64,000 bases of DNA from Cyclobacteriaceae bacterium (GCA_019638355.1 JAHBTY010000005.1:1-64000); one strand, 5' to 3'; positions 20,709 through 30,229 are shown, numbered from the stretch's first letter. Program-made: numbers and translations. The notes: a model not told the origin generated them from the letters alone.

Positions 20709-21281
20709 ATGTCGTTAGTAACCAAAGTAAAAGCTGCCAACATTACCAATCTGAGCGATGCCCGGTATTGTGCTGGAATGGGTGTAGATTGGATTGGATT
20801 TCCGGTTAGTGAGATTAACCCGATTCGGTTTACCGAAATCACAGGTTGGCTTTCGGGGCCACAGTGGGTTATTGAATTGGATAAACAACCTTGGCCGGCA
20901 CCAGCTGAATATCCCATAACGCTGTGGCAGTGCAGCTTACAGGATTTAGAATTAACCCAGCAATTTCCCGGCAAAATGATGGTGGCTATGGATGTTCAAC
21001 AATGGGAACATGCAGAAATACTTCACGCCAATCGGCACCGCATTGAGGCGATTGTAATTTCAGGTTACTTTAATAATACTGATGTTGACAGAAATACGAT
21101 TGCAGCCATCAGTAAATTATTTCCGGTCTTGATTGATGTATCCACAACCCCCTACACTCTATCTGAAATTTTAAGCTGGAACATTACTGGCATAAATGTC
21201 CACGGTACCAGCGAACAAAGACCGGGCTTGAAAGATTATGCACAGTTAGCAGACGTATTGGAGAAGCTGGAAACGGAGTAG
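20709..21281 (+). CDS. TrpF-like protein (phosphoribosylanthranilate isomerase paralogue lacking the catalytic Cys)
   Basis: A 190-residue TIM-barrel-like protein. VKAANITNLSDARYCAGMGV aligns with the TrpF opening VKICGITRxEDA, and GINVHGTSEQRPGLKD with the TrpF end (SSGVExxPGxKD). The general-base Cys is replaced by Ala10, and the Gly after it by Asn11, so normal isomerase activity is doubtful. No other trp gene is near; it stands alone on the plus strand between minus-strand genes. Its stop abuts that of the downstream glycosyltransferase. It may be a lineage-specific TrpF derivative with a new role. Confidence 0.7.
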   Translation: MSLVTKVKAANITNLSDARYCAGMGVDWIGFPVSEINPIRFTEITGWLSGPQWVIELDKQPWPAPAEYPITLWQCSLQDLELTQQFPGKMMVAMDVQQWEHAEILHANRHRIEAIVISGYFNNTDVDRNTIAAISKLFPVLIDVSTTPYTLSEILSWNITGINVHGTSEQRPGLKDYAQLADVLEKLETE

Positions 21282-22271
21282 CTAGTTTTTAAACTTCCCA
21301 ATAGCTTTTTCAACAGCCTTGCCGGCCACATCTTCAAATGAAATGTTTAATGGCTTGGCATCTTCCAGCCAAGCCTCAATTTTCTTAATCGATTTCTTTT
21401 TTACTTTCTTTAGTACGGGCACTCCCAATTTTTTAAGTGCAGCTGCATTGCAGTGTTGTTCATACTGACTTTTCATGGGCACTACCAACAATTTCTTGTT
21501 TAAATGAAGTACCTCAGCTGGAGTTTCAAAACCAGCTCCACACAGAACGCCAGCAGCTGTAACCACACTCTCAATAAAATCGTGGCCGCTTACCGGGTAA
21601 ACTGAAATGCGGCCTACATGGTAGGGCTTTTTGGTGTGCTTGGAGAATATGTGCCATCGTACATTGGCAATTTTAAGCAGTAACTGCACCAGCTTTTTGT
21701 CGTCATACGCAGGCAGATAAATAGTATAGTGTCCCAGGTTTTTAGGTGTAGCTTCGCGTATGGCTGTGCGAACCACCGGGGTATAGATGTTTTTATCGTA
21801 CTCTTCAAAATGAAACCCTACATACTTTTTTACCGGTGCGTAGTTCTTTAACATCCATTCACCAAATGGATCGATGAACTTTGGGCGCGGTGATTTTTTA
21901 GATAATAATGCTGCCTGATGCCCCAACCCGATGATGGGTACTTCTTTTTTGCGGCAAGCCCATGCTGTTATGGGTTCGAAGTCGTTAATAACCAGATCGT
22001 ACTTATCAACCGGAAAACTCTTAATTTCCTTAATTACATCTTTTGAACTATTGTTCTGAAAGGTTTTTAGAAAATTAATGCCGCCTTGTTTACCGAAATA
22101 AAAACTTAATCCTTTCGATTTATACTTTACCGGATACGGTAATACCACTTCAGCTTGAGCGCCACTCACAAACAAATCAAGCTTTCCGTGCTTTTGTAGT
22201 TCGGGGATAATATCGACAGCACGACTCAAATGACCGTTGCCCGTGCCCTGAATGGCATAGAGGATTTTCAT
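21282..22271 (-). CDS. Glycosyltransferase (GT28/MurG-like fold)
   Basis: A 329-residue cytoplasmic protein. MKILYAIQGTGNGHLSRAVD is the family N terminus with the GxGHxxR donor/acceptor loop; GVLCGAGFETPAEVLHLNKK and PMKSQYEQHCNA form the C-terminal nucleotide-sugar site of GT-B enzymes. Its ATG overlaps the stop of the metallophosphoesterase gene (ATGA), and this phosphoesterase/glycosyltransferase pair suggests a joint role in lipid or envelope glycan synthesis. Substrates are not evident. Confidence 0.8.
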   Translation of the reverse strand: MKILYAIQGTGNGHLSRAVDIIPELQKHGKLDLFVSGAQAEVVLPYPVKYKSKGLSFYFGKQGGINFLKTFQNNSSKDVIKEIKSFPVDKYDLVINDFEPITAWACRKKEVPIIGLGHQAALLSKKSPRPKFIDPFGEWMLKNYAPVKKYVGFHFEEYDKNIYTPVVRTAIREATPKNLGHYTIYLPAYDDKKLVQLLLKIANVRWHIFSKHTKKPYHVGRISVYPVSGHDFIESVVTAAGVLCGAGFETPAEVLHLNKKLLVVPMKSQYEQHCNAAALKKLGVPVLKKVKKKSIKKIEAWLEDAKPLNISFEDVAGKAVEKAIGKFKN

Positions 22272-23119
22272 TTTTTAACAGTAAGAAATTCGTTTACAAG
22301 GTCTTTAAATATCTCGTTATTATCCAGCTTGCTTTTTACTTCCTTTGGAATTTTTATAGCCTTGGCATGCGAGTCATCGTAATAACGATAAATCCGCCAG
22401 GTATTTTCGTGGTATTCAAGTGCGGTAAGATTTTCAACCCAATCTCCTGAGTTAAGGTATATAACCTCGCCTTTGTCGTTATTAATTGTTTTTATTTCGG
22501 GCTGATGAATATGGCCACATATTACATAATCGTACCCATTACTGATTGCAATATCGGCTGCGGTTTGTTCAAAGTTATTAATAAACTTCACCGCTTGCTT
22601 TACACTATCCTTTACCCTTTTGGAGAGTGAGATCTTATTTCGACCTAAAGCTTTTAATATAAAATTTACAAACGAGTTTATCAGAATCAGGGTATCGTAG
22701 CCTACTGCACCTAATTTTGCAAGCCATTTGGAGTGCTGCATGGTAACATCAAATACATCGCCATGAAAAACCCAGGCAGACTTTCCGTTGAGTGAAAGTA
22801 CCTTCTTGTTGGCAATGTGAAACGAACTAAGCCTGAAGCCTGCAAACTTGCGCAGCATTTCATCATGGTTTCCGGTTAAGTAAGTTACTTTGGTGCCTTT
22901 GGCTATCAGGCCTGTAATGTGTTTCACTACCTGCATGTGGCTTTTTGGCCAATAGCTTTTACTGAATTGCCAAATATCGATTATATCGCCATTTAAGATT
23001 AATCGTTTTGGTTTAATGGATTTGAGGTACTTCAGAAGTTCTTCTGCATGGCAACCGTAGGTTCCCAGGTGTGTATCTGAGATAATTACTAACTCTACCT
23101 CGCGTTTACGTTTACCCAT
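22268..23119 (-). CDS. LpxH-like metallophosphoesterase
   Basis: A 283-residue calcineurin-type phosphoesterase. Metal-binding motifs in order: ISDTHLGT (DxH), LILNGDIIDIW (GD), LTGNHDEML (GNHD), VFHGDVFD, and ICGHIHQPE (GHxH). The fold and DxH/GDxxD pattern resemble LpxH, which cleaves UDP-2,3-diacylglucosamine in lipid A synthesis, but many Bacteroidota carry paralogues; the true substrate is open. First gene of a two-gene unit with the overlapping glycosyltransferase. Confidence 0.8.
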   Translation of the reverse strand: MGKRKREVELVIISDTHLGTYGCHAEELLKYLKSIKPKRLILNGDIIDIWQFSKSYWPKSHMQVVKHITGLIAKGTKVTYLTGNHDEMLRKFAGFRLSSFHIANKKVLSLNGKSAWVFHGDVFDVTMQHSKWLAKLGAVGYDTLILINSFVNFILKALGRNKISLSKRVKDSVKQAVKFINNFEQTAADIAISNGYDYVICGHIHQPEIKTINNDKGEVIYLNSGDWVENLTALEYHENTWRIYRYYDDSHAKAIKIPKEVKSKLDNNEIFKDLVNEFLTVKK

Positions 23120-23182
23120 CGGGTTTATTGCAAAATAACAGCCGCAAAATTATCCAACAGTCAAGCAAGCATTACCAAAATG

Positions 23183-23842
23183 TTAATGGATAAATCGAAA
23201 CCGGAGGTATTTAATTTGTTCGCCTTTAGCTGCAAACATTTCTTCGTATCGGGTTTTAATATCAAAACACTCCGGCCGCAGGGCTGAGTTGTAGAGGTTG
23301 TGTGTAAATTGATAATCTTCAATGTCGTTTCGATGCGAGAGCTCTTCCAGTGTGAAATTAAATAAGTCCGTGTTATCTGTTTTAAACCGAAAATATCCAC
23401 CGGGTTTTAATAACTTTTTATACATGTTGATGTAACTGTTGCTGGAGAGCCTTCGTTTGGCATCGCGCAGGCGCGGCCGTGGGTCCGGAAATGTAAGCCA
23501 GATTTCATCCACTTCACCAGCTTCGATAAAACTTTCAATAAAAAGAATTTCGGTGCGAAGAAATGCAACATGGTTTAGCTGATCTTCAACAGCCCACGTG
23601 CTTCCCTTCCAGAGCCTATCGCCTTTTTTATCTACACCAATAAAATTCCTGTCCGGAAATAATTTGGCCATACCCACCGTGTATTCACCCCGGCCACAGG
23701 CCAACTCCAGCGTAATGGGTCTGTCACGTTTAAAGTAATCCTGATTCCAGCGGCCTTTTATCTTAAGAAAAATTTCTTTACCTGGTTCCAGCACGTTTTC
23801 GCGTTGCGCAATAATTTCAAAGCGTTTTAATTTACCTTTCAC
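23183..23842 (-). CDS. trmB: tRNA (guanine-N7-)-methyltransferase
   Basis: A 219-residue SAM-dependent enzyme making m7G46 in the tRNA variable loop. TLELACGRGEYTVGMAKLFP is the SAM motif, NFIGVDKKGDRLWKG the acidic loop, and IWLTFPDPRPR the catalytic/tRNA-binding motif (usually FPDPWPK). The C-terminal helix-turn (KTRYEEMFAAKGEQIKYLRF) is typical of TrmB. Overlaps folC by 4 bp (ATGA), so co-translated with it. Confidence 0.95.
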   Translation of the reverse strand: MKGKLKRFEIIAQRENVLEPGKEIFLKIKGRWNQDYFKRDRPITLELACGRGEYTVGMAKLFPDRNFIGVDKKGDRLWKGSTWAVEDQLNHVAFLRTEILFIESFIEAGEVDEIWLTFPDPRPRLRDAKRRLSSNSYINMYKKLLKPGGYFRFKTDNTDLFNFTLEELSHRNDIEDYQFTHNLYNSALRPECFDIKTRYEEMFAAKGEQIKYLRFRFIH

Positions 23843-25110
23843 AAATTTTCTATTTCAGCCACTACAAAGGTACTACCACCAATCAGAATTAAATCTTTGT
23901 GGGTTGCATTTTGTGTTGCACGTTGGATGGCTTCATTTACATCGGGAACAATCATGCCATTCAACCCCACTTCTTTTGCAAGTTGTGCCAGGGTAATGGC
24001 TTCCATGGCACGCGGAATATGCGCCTGGCAAAAATAAAAATGAGCTGATACCGGCAGAAGTTTTAAAATCTTTGAAACATCTTTGTCCTTTACCATCCCC
24101 AACACCCAGTGCAGTTTATCGTATTTCAATTTAGCGAGTTGATTTAGAATTTCTGTAATGCCGGCTTCGTTGTGGCCGGTATCGCAAATGGTTAATGGAT
24201 TTTCGTTCAACTTTTGCCAACGGCCTTTTAGCCCGGTAAGGGTAGTTACGTTTTTCAAACCATTCAGTAGCGCTTCTTTCGAGATACTGAACCCTTGCAG
24301 GCGTAGCTCATCAACAGCAGCAAGCAAACCTGTAATGTTCTTTGACTGGTAATTTGCTTTCAAATCGCATTCAATTGTAAGCAGGGTATCGGATTGTTTA
24401 ACCGAAAAGGCGTCATCGTGGTTGCTAACCGGATACACCTGATCAGCAAATACAAGTTTACTTTTTGTTTCTGCTGCTTTCAATTTGAAAACCGATTCTA
24501 CTTCGGGCTGTGATTCGCTGATTACCACAGGAACATTATTTTTAATGATGCCTGCTTTTTCAAATGCAATTGCCGGCAACGTGTTGCCCAATAAATCCAT
24601 GTGATCCCAACTGATGTTGGTAATGATGGAAAGAACGGGAGTTATTACATTGGTAGAATCTAATCTTCCGCCCAGCCCGGTTTCGATTACGGCAACATCC
24701 ACTTGTTGCTGCGCAAAATAATCGAATGCCATAGCCACTGTAATTTCAAAGAATGATGGTCGGATGCGATCGAGATAGGGTTTGATTCGCTCTACAAAAT
24801 CTACTACAAAACCTTTACTAACTTCGGTACCATTAACCCGGATGCGTTCTGTAAATTCTTTAAGATGGGGAGAAGTATAGAGCCCGGTTTTATAACCTGC
24901 CGATTGCAAAACAGCCGCCAACATATGTGAAGTACTTCCTTTACCATTGGTACCAGCAACGTGAATGCTTTTAAATTTTTGATGTGGATTGTCGAGTGCG
25001 TTACATAATGCAGTGGTATTAGTTAAATCTTTTTTGAAAGCACTTGCACCTACCCGCTGAAACATGGGCAAGTTTTGATAGAGAAATTCAACGGTTTGAG
25101 TATAATTCAT
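23839..25110 (-). CDS. folC: Folylpolyglutamate synthase/dihydrofolate synthase
   Basis: A 423-residue Mur-ligase-type enzyme adding glutamate to dihydropteroate or folates using ATP. Seen: the P-loop VAGTNGKGSTSHMLA, the folate-binding segment LYTSPHLKEFTERI, the Mg-binding IETGLGGRLDSTNV, ITNISWDHMDLLGNT and the C-terminal CDTGHNEAG. First gene of the folC-trmB unit; a hairpin terminator at 25142-25170 lies between it and the next upstream gene. Confidence 0.95.
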   Translation of the reverse strand: MNYTQTVEFLYQNLPMFQRVGASAFKKDLTNTTALCNALDNPHQKFKSIHVAGTNGKGSTSHMLAAVLQSAGYKTGLYTSPHLKEFTERIRVNGTEVSKGFVVDFVERIKPYLDRIRPSFFEITVAMAFDYFAQQQVDVAVIETGLGGRLDSTNVITPVLSIITNISWDHMDLLGNTLPAIAFEKAGIIKNNVPVVISESQPEVESVFKLKAAETKSKLVFADQVYPVSNHDDAFSVKQSDTLLTIECDLKANYQSKNITGLLAAVDELRLQGFSISKEALLNGLKNVTTLTGLKGRWQKLNENPLTICDTGHNEAGITEILNQLAKLKYDKLHWVLGMVKDKDVSKILKLLPVSAHFYFCQAHIPRAMEAITLAQLAKEVGLNGMIVPDVNEAIQRATQNATHKDLILIGGSTFVVAEIENL

Positions 25111-25141
25111 CAGGTCGCGAAATTATTCGCTTAGGATCAAT

Positions 25142-25170
25142 AAAAAAAGGCCGCTTGTGGCGACCTTTTT
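25142..25170 (-). terminator. Intrinsic terminator of the beta-barrel gene
   Basis: AAAAAGGxCGC pairs with GGCGxCCTTTTT (TTGT loop) with A/T runs outside, 20 bp past the stop of the 25190-25801 gene on the minus strand. Confidence 0.8.
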
Positions 25171-25189
25171 GATGAATGACTTGAACCGG

Positions 25190-25801
25190 TTACTTACCTA
25201 TCTTAATTAATTTGTATCCAAGCGAAACTTGAATAACCTGATTTTTGGATTCGTTAGAGTTTGCACCATCATTAATTTTTGATAACCCCAGGTTGTAACG
25301 GGCATCTATTGTTAATCCAAAAGGCAAATCCCAACCCACTCCCAAGGCTGCACTAACATCTGATTTTTTGTAGGCATTTTTTACATCGGCAAGGCTTTGA
25401 GGCTCATCGTCAATTGGATTATATTCCGATTCGGCAGTTGTTAAAAATCCAAACTGAGGCCCTACCTGCAAATTAATTCCCGCTACCGTGTAAAGTTTTA
25501 GCATTACCGGCACATTCACGTAAGTAAAATTAGATTTCAGATCTTGGGAGTTAAACTTTACTGTTGAGCCTTGTTGCGAGAAAAGCAATTCAGGTTGAAT
25601 TCCGATTTTAGTTAACTTAATAAGTGCAAATGCACCACCATGAAACCCAGTGCGGTTCTTATAATTGTCGCCAACGCTGGAGTTAACATCAATCTTTGCA
25701 AAGTTGGGCCCGCCTTTTACACCGATGGCAAACTGAGCCTGCGCCTGGCATAGTGAATAGGAAAATGATCCTACCAACATTAAAAGAAAAATTTTTTTCA
25801 T
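25190..25801 (-). CDS. Outer-membrane beta-barrel protein (OMP_b-brl type)
   Basis: A 203-residue protein: signal MKKIFLLMLVGSFSYSLCQA, then an eight-strand-type small barrel (FAIGVKGGPNFAKIDVN, IGIQPELLFSQQGS, INLQVGPQFGFLTTA, SAALGVGWDLPFGLTIDARY) ending in VSLGYKLIK. It matches the PorT/OMP-beta-barrel family abundant in Bacteroidota. Transcribed alone, with a terminator directly downstream. Function beyond membrane location unknown. Confidence 0.88.
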   Translation of the reverse strand: MKKIFLLMLVGSFSYSLCQAQAQFAIGVKGGPNFAKIDVNSSVGDNYKNRTGFHGGAFALIKLTKIGIQPELLFSQQGSTVKFNSQDLKSNFTYVNVPVMLKLYTVAGINLQVGPQFGFLTTAESEYNPIDDEPQSLADVKNAYKKSDVSAALGVGWDLPFGLTIDARYNLGLSKINDGANSNESKNQVIQVSLGYKLIKIGK

Positions 25802-25919
25802 AACGATTCTGATTTAAATTTTCGTGTTTAAGACAAATTACCTGCCAAAGTACCCTATGGCCAGGCGATAAAAAGTTATTAAAATTACAACTTGTATCGA
25901 TAAAACCGATCTCTGTTAT

Positions 25920-26468
25920 CTAATCAATACCTGAATCAGGGTTTTTACCCTTAATAGTTCGATAAAATGCCAATAAGCTTTCTATATCTACCTGTTGATT
26001 ATTACTGGTGTATAAAGGTTGTGAAATAACCACACGTTTACCTGCAAAATCAAACCCAACTGGCACAATCGGAACCTCTGCACCTTTGGCAATAAAATAA
26101 AAACCGGTTCTTAGTTTATCTACTTTTTTTCGTGTACCCTCCGGGGCCATCGCCAATACAAATTCATCGTGTTTGTTAAAGATATCCACTACTTGCTGTA
26201 CCATGTCGAGTCTGCGTGAGCGATCAACCGGATAGCCACCCAACCACCGAAAGAACCATCCGAAGGGTGGTTTAAACAATGAATCTTTACCCAGAAACTT
26301 TGCGCGTTGTAACCGCAAAATACTCCGCGCCATTACACCTATTACAAAATCCCAATTGCTGGTATGAGGCGCAACGGCTATAATGTATTTTTTTAAACTG
26401 GGGTTGAACGAGCCTTCAATCTTCCAACCTATTAGCTTAAATAGTAAGATGTAGAGCGGTCGAAGCAT
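25920..26468 (-). CDS. 1-acyl-sn-glycerol-3-phosphate acyltransferase family protein
   Basis: A 182-residue membrane-associated acyltransferase of the PlsC superfamily. Block I is seen as APHTSNWDF (HX4D catalytic pair at about residues 34-39), block II as GGYPVDRS, and block III as LAMAPEGTRKK. The family esterifies lysophospholipids; this short version lacks the long N-terminal helix of E. coli PlsC and resembles Bacteroidota glycerol acyltransferases of uncertain acceptor. Transcribed alone or with the gene upstream. Confidence 0.88.
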   Translation of the reverse strand: MLRPLYILLFKLIGWKIEGSFNPSLKKYIIAVAPHTSNWDFVIGVMARSILRLQRAKFLGKDSLFKPPFGWFFRWLGGYPVDRSRRLDMVQQVVDIFNKHDEFVLAMAPEGTRKKVDKLRTGFYFIAKGAEVPIVPVGFDFAGKRVVISQPLYTSNNQQVDIESLLAFYRTIKGKNPDSGID

Positions 26469-26543
26469 TCTTTTGTTATCGCTAAAACGTTATTCGGTAA
26501 TTAAGCATCCTTAATCAAGTTCGTTACCAACTCCACTTTCAAT

Positions 26544-28547
26544 TTAGCCGATTAAATCGTTAAGTAGTACATCGTCTGCTAAATACGGTATTGTTACTGT
26601 AAACTGTTCTGATTGCTCCTTTTGAATCGTTGAAAGAGCCCCTTCATTCCTCGCCCATGCCCTGCGTGCAATGCCATTATTCACATCAAAGTAAAGCATG
26701 TTTTTTAATTTTCGCGCAGCATCGTCCGAACCGTCTAATAATAAACCGAAGCCACCATTAATTACCTCACCCCATCCTACTCCGCCACCATTGTGAACAG
26801 AAACCCATGTGGCACCCCTGAATGAATCGCCAATTACATTGTGAATGGCCATGTCGGCAGTAAAACGAGAGCCATCGTAAATGTTGGAAGTTTCCCGATA
26901 CGGACTATCCGTGCCGGATACATCGTGATGATCGCGACCCAAAACAACCGGCCCGATTTTACCCAATCGAATAGCGGTATTAAACGCTTCTGCAATTTTT
27001 ATTCGACCTTCGGCATTAGCATATAAGATTCGTGCTTGCGAGCCCACTACCAATTTGTTCGCTTTCGCGGATTTGATCCATTGAATGTTATCAGCTAACT
27101 GCCCCTTAATCTGGTTATCTGCTTTTGTGAAAAGTTCTTCCAAAACTTCCAGCGCCAGCTTATCGGTATAATCCAAATCAGCTTCTTTACCTGATGTACA
27201 CACCCACCGAAACGGCCCAAAGCCATAATCGAAACACATAGGCCCCATGATGTCCTGCACGTAGGATGGATATCGGAATGAAATACCATCGGCTGCCATT
27301 ACATCGGCACCGGCACGTGAGGCTTCCAGCAGAAATGCATTTCCATAATCGAAGAAGTAGGTTCCCTTTGCAGCATGTTTGTTAATGGCTGTTGCATGCC
27401 TTCGCAACGTAAGCTGAACTTCTTTTTTAAATTCATCGGGATTGCCGGCCATCAGTTTGTTCGAGTCTTCATAACTCAATCCAACAGGATAATAACCACC
27501 AGCCCAGGGATTATGCAATGAGGTTTGATCGGAACCGAGATCGATAAAAATATTTTCTGAATCAAACTTTTCCCATACATCTACCACGTTACCCTGATAC
27601 GCAATCGAAACTACTTCTCTTCTTTCTTTTGCCTGGCGTACACGTGTCACCAATTTGTCAAGGTTATCCATTACTTCATCAACCCAACCTTGTTGATGTC
27701 GCTTTAACGTTGCTTTCGCATTTACCTCGGCTACCACGGTAATGCAGCCTGCAATATTTCCGGCTTTGGGTTGAGCACCACTCATACCACCCAAACCAGA
27801 GGTAACAAACAATTTGCCTGCAAGTCCCTCACCGTGTTTTGAAATTTTTCTACCGGCATTGAGAATGGTAATGTTGGTACCATGTACAATTCCTTGCGGC
27901 CCGATGTACATGTAACTGCCGGCAGTCATCTGCCCGTATTGCGTTACACCCAGCGCATTAAACTTTTCCCAATCATCTGGCTTTGAATAATTGGGGATCA
28001 TCATGCCATTGGTAACCACCACACGGGGTGCTTCCGCGGAAGATGGAAACAATCCCATCGGGTGCCCCGAGTACATGTGTAGTGTTTGTTCCTCACTCAT
28101 TGCAGCCAGGTATTTCATAGTGAGTAAATATTGCGCCCAATTTTGAAATACCGCTCCATTGCCACCATAGGTTATTAGCTCGTGCGGATGTTGCGCTACT
28201 GCCGGATCAAGATTATTCTGAATCATGAGCATGATAGCTGCGGCCTGTTTGCATTGGTATGGATATTCATCGATACTTCGAGCAAACATTTCATAATCGG
28301 GCCGGAACCGATACATGTAAATGCGACCGTATGTTTCCAACTCTTCCAGAAATTCAGGTGCTAACGCAGCGTGATGTTTCGGATGAAAATACCGGAGCGC
28401 ATTGCGTACTGCTAATTTTTTCTCATCTCTCGATAAAATGTCTTTTCGTTTGGGCGCATGACTGATAGAAGTATCATACAGTTTCTTTTCCGGTAGCTGA
28501 TCTGGAATACCTTGCAAGATTTGCCTTTTAAATTCTGATGCGCTCAT
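26544..28547 (-). CDS. hutU: Urocanate hydratase
   Basis: A 667-residue enzyme converting urocanate to imidazolonepropionate in histidine degradation, with tightly bound NAD as electrophile. Seen: ELITYGGNGAVFQNWAQYLL, TAGSYMYIGPQGIVHGT, GLGGMSGAQPKAGNIAG (NAD-binding), and the C-terminal HNGGGVGWGE. The length is that of the long Bacteroidota form. Its start overlaps the patatin gene by 4 bp, so it is the last gene of an MBL-patatin-hutU unit; no other hut gene is present here. Confidence 0.95.
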   Translation of the reverse strand: MSASEFKRQILQGIPDQLPEKKLYDTSISHAPKRKDILSRDEKKLAVRNALRYFHPKHHAALAPEFLEELETYGRIYMYRFRPDYEMFARSIDEYPYQCKQAAAIMLMIQNNLDPAVAQHPHELITYGGNGAVFQNWAQYLLTMKYLAAMSEEQTLHMYSGHPMGLFPSSAEAPRVVVTNGMMIPNYSKPDDWEKFNALGVTQYGQMTAGSYMYIGPQGIVHGTNITILNAGRKISKHGEGLAGKLFVTSGLGGMSGAQPKAGNIAGCITVVAEVNAKATLKRHQQGWVDEVMDNLDKLVTRVRQAKERREVVSIAYQGNVVDVWEKFDSENIFIDLGSDQTSLHNPWAGGYYPVGLSYEDSNKLMAGNPDEFKKEVQLTLRRHATAINKHAAKGTYFFDYGNAFLLEASRAGADVMAADGISFRYPSYVQDIMGPMCFDYGFGPFRWVCTSGKEADLDYTDKLALEVLEELFTKADNQIKGQLADNIQWIKSAKANKLVVGSQARILYANAEGRIKIAEAFNTAIRLGKIGPVVLGRDHHDVSGTDSPYRETSNIYDGSRFTADMAIHNVIGDSFRGATWVSVHNGGGVGWGEVINGGFGLLLDGSDDAARKLKNMLYFDVNNGIARRAWARNEGALSTIQKEQSEQFTVTIPYLADDVLLNDLIG

Positions 28548-29308
28548 ACTGCTTGCATTTTAAAACTGGCTGGGGAAAAATTCTCTTTCGTGAACCGGTA
28601 CCCATACTCAAAGATCTCTTGCACTTTGCTTAAGTCGAGGCTACTAAAGCGATCCATACCAGGCGGTTCAATAAATACATCGCACAGGCTACGACTCACT
28701 TCGGTATTTGCCCGCATAGCGATTAATAAGCTTCGCTCTACAACTAATTTAATATTCGTAACATCAAAATCGGGACTGATGTGATTACAATGACTTCCTA
28801 TGATAATCTCGCATTGATTACGAATTGCTTTCACCGGAAGGTTATCCAGTATGCCCCCATCAACATATAAGTGTCCATTGAGTTGCACGGGATTGAAGAT
28901 GGCCGGAATACTGCTGGATGCCACTACAGCCGGAATCAATTCGCCTGAATTAAAATAATGTATTTGTCCGTTCTTAATATCAGTAGCGGTAACAGTAAGT
29001 GGTATTTTAAGAGCATTAAAATTGTTAGCAGGAATATTTTTATGGAGCACATCTTTTAGTCCATCCAATGTAAGCAAGCCTGTCCAGGCAAAGGCAGGCC
29101 GCACCGCTTTAAAAATGCTCAGGTTCTTCACAAGTTCAAAGATGCGATCGGGTTTATGACCTGCAGCGTAAAGAGCGCCCACAATTGAGCCGGCACTTGT
29201 TCCGGCAATGCAATCAATTTGAATCTGCATTTCATCCAATGCTTTCAGAATGCCTATGTGGGCTATTCCTCTTACTCCACCTCCTGATAAAACTAATCCC
29301 AACTTCAT
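28544..29308 (-). CDS. Patatin-like phospholipase (RssA-type)
   Basis: A 254-residue lipid acyl hydrolase. Motifs: oxyanion loop LSGGGVRGIAHIG, nucleophile Ser in GTSAGS (about residue 41), and catalytic Asp in VDGGILDN. The family cleaves fatty acids from membrane lipids; the physiological substrate is unknown. It overlaps both neighbours (MBL gene and hutU) by 4 bp, so the three are translated from one message, an unusual mix for hutU. Confidence 0.9.
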   Translation of the reverse strand: MKLGLVLSGGGVRGIAHIGILKALDEMQIQIDCIAGTSAGSIVGALYAAGHKPDRIFELVKNLSIFKAVRPAFAWTGLLTLDGLKDVLHKNIPANNFNALKIPLTVTATDIKNGQIHYFNSGELIPAVVASSSIPAIFNPVQLNGHLYVDGGILDNLPVKAIRNQCEIIIGSHCNHISPDFDVTNIKLVVERSLLIAMRANTEVSRSLCDVFIEPPGMDRFSSLDLSKVQEIFEYGYRFTKENFSPASFKMQAV

Positions 29309-30150
29309 AAAATATCTTTCAATGCAAAAGTTTTGTCCAACCGTACTCCCTTTTCAGTTCGCTGTACGGTGCAGCATTCGTTAATCGGATCGTGTTCCAG
29401 AAACAAAATGTACTGATTGTCGGCAGCTTCGTTTAGAAATGCGGCTTTCTCTTCTAAAGTAATCAAGGGTCGGGTGTCATAACCCATTACATAGGGCAAT
29501 GGAATGTGTCCTACAGAAGGCAGCAGATCAGCCATGAAACAAATGGTGTGATTCTTATACTTGATTTTAGGAATCATCATTTTATCGGTGTGCCCCGATG
29601 CATAGAATATGTCCATAAAATCAAACGGACTAGAGCGACCTTCTTTTTCTTTGATGAATTTCAGCTGTCCGCTTTCTTGCATGGGCAAGATATTCTCTTT
29701 GAGAAAACTTGCTTTTTCGCGGGCATTGGGTTGAGTAGCCCATTGCCAATGATCTTCGTTCGACCAATAGTTTGCTTTTGGAAAAGTGGTTACCAGTTTA
29801 TCCCCTACCCGCTTTACTCCGCCACCGCAGTGATCGAAATGAAGATGACTGAGAAACATGTCGGTTACATCATCGGCTGTAAAGCCTGATTGTTTCAATG
29901 AACCATCTATGGTGTCAGTCCCATTTAAGTAATAGTGACTAAAGAATTTTTCGTCTTGTTTGTTGCCTAATCCGTTGTCGATTAGCATTAACGTGTTACC
30001 ATCTTCAATCAGCAAGCAACGCATTGCCCAATTACAAAGGTTGCGTTTATCGGGTGGATTGGTTTTTTGCCAGATGGATTTGGGAACCACGCCAAACATG
30101 GCGCCTCCATCCAACTTAAAAAATCCGGTATTAATTACATGGAGATTCAA
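29305..30150 (-). CDS. Metallo-beta-lactamase-fold hydrolase (TTG start)
   Basis: A 281-residue MBL-fold hydrolase. The zinc motif is FLSHLHFDHCGGG, with later ligands in ASGHTDKMM and LEHDP. The start is a TTG at 30150: the family beta-strand (LHVINTGFFKLDGGAMFG) begins there, an in-frame TGA lies just upstream, and the next ATG would remove that strand. First gene of the MBL-patatin-hutU unit. It resembles quorum-quenching-lactonase-type enzymes, but its substrate cannot be assigned. Confidence 0.88.
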   Translation of the reverse strand: MNLHVINTGFFKLDGGAMFGVVPKSIWQKTNPPDKRNLCNWAMRCLLIEDGNTLMLIDNGLGNKQDEKFFSHYYLNGTDTIDGSLKQSGFTADDVTDMFLSHLHFDHCGGGVKRVGDKLVTTFPKANYWSNEDHWQWATQPNAREKASFLKENILPMQESGQLKFIKEKEGRSSPFDFMDIFYASGHTDKMMIPKIKYKNHTICFMADLLPSVGHIPLPYVMGYDTRPLITLEEKAAFLNEAADNQYILFLEHDPINECCTVQRTEKGVRLDKTFALKDIL

Positions 30151-30226
30151 AATTCAAAGATTTAAAATTTCGAATGTCAAATTACAACATCGAATCTTAA
30201 ATCCTGAATTTTAAATTTTGAATTTG
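30144..30226. repeat. A+T-rich imperfect inverted repeat
   Basis: Left arm 30144-30177 and right arm 30188-30226 are imperfect reverse complements built from AAATTCAAAATTTAAAATTC-like words with CGAAT near the tip. It separates accA from the MBL unit and may act as a weak terminator/processing hairpin for accA; such words recur in Bacteroidota spacers. Confidence 0.5.
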
Positions 30227-30229
30227 ATA

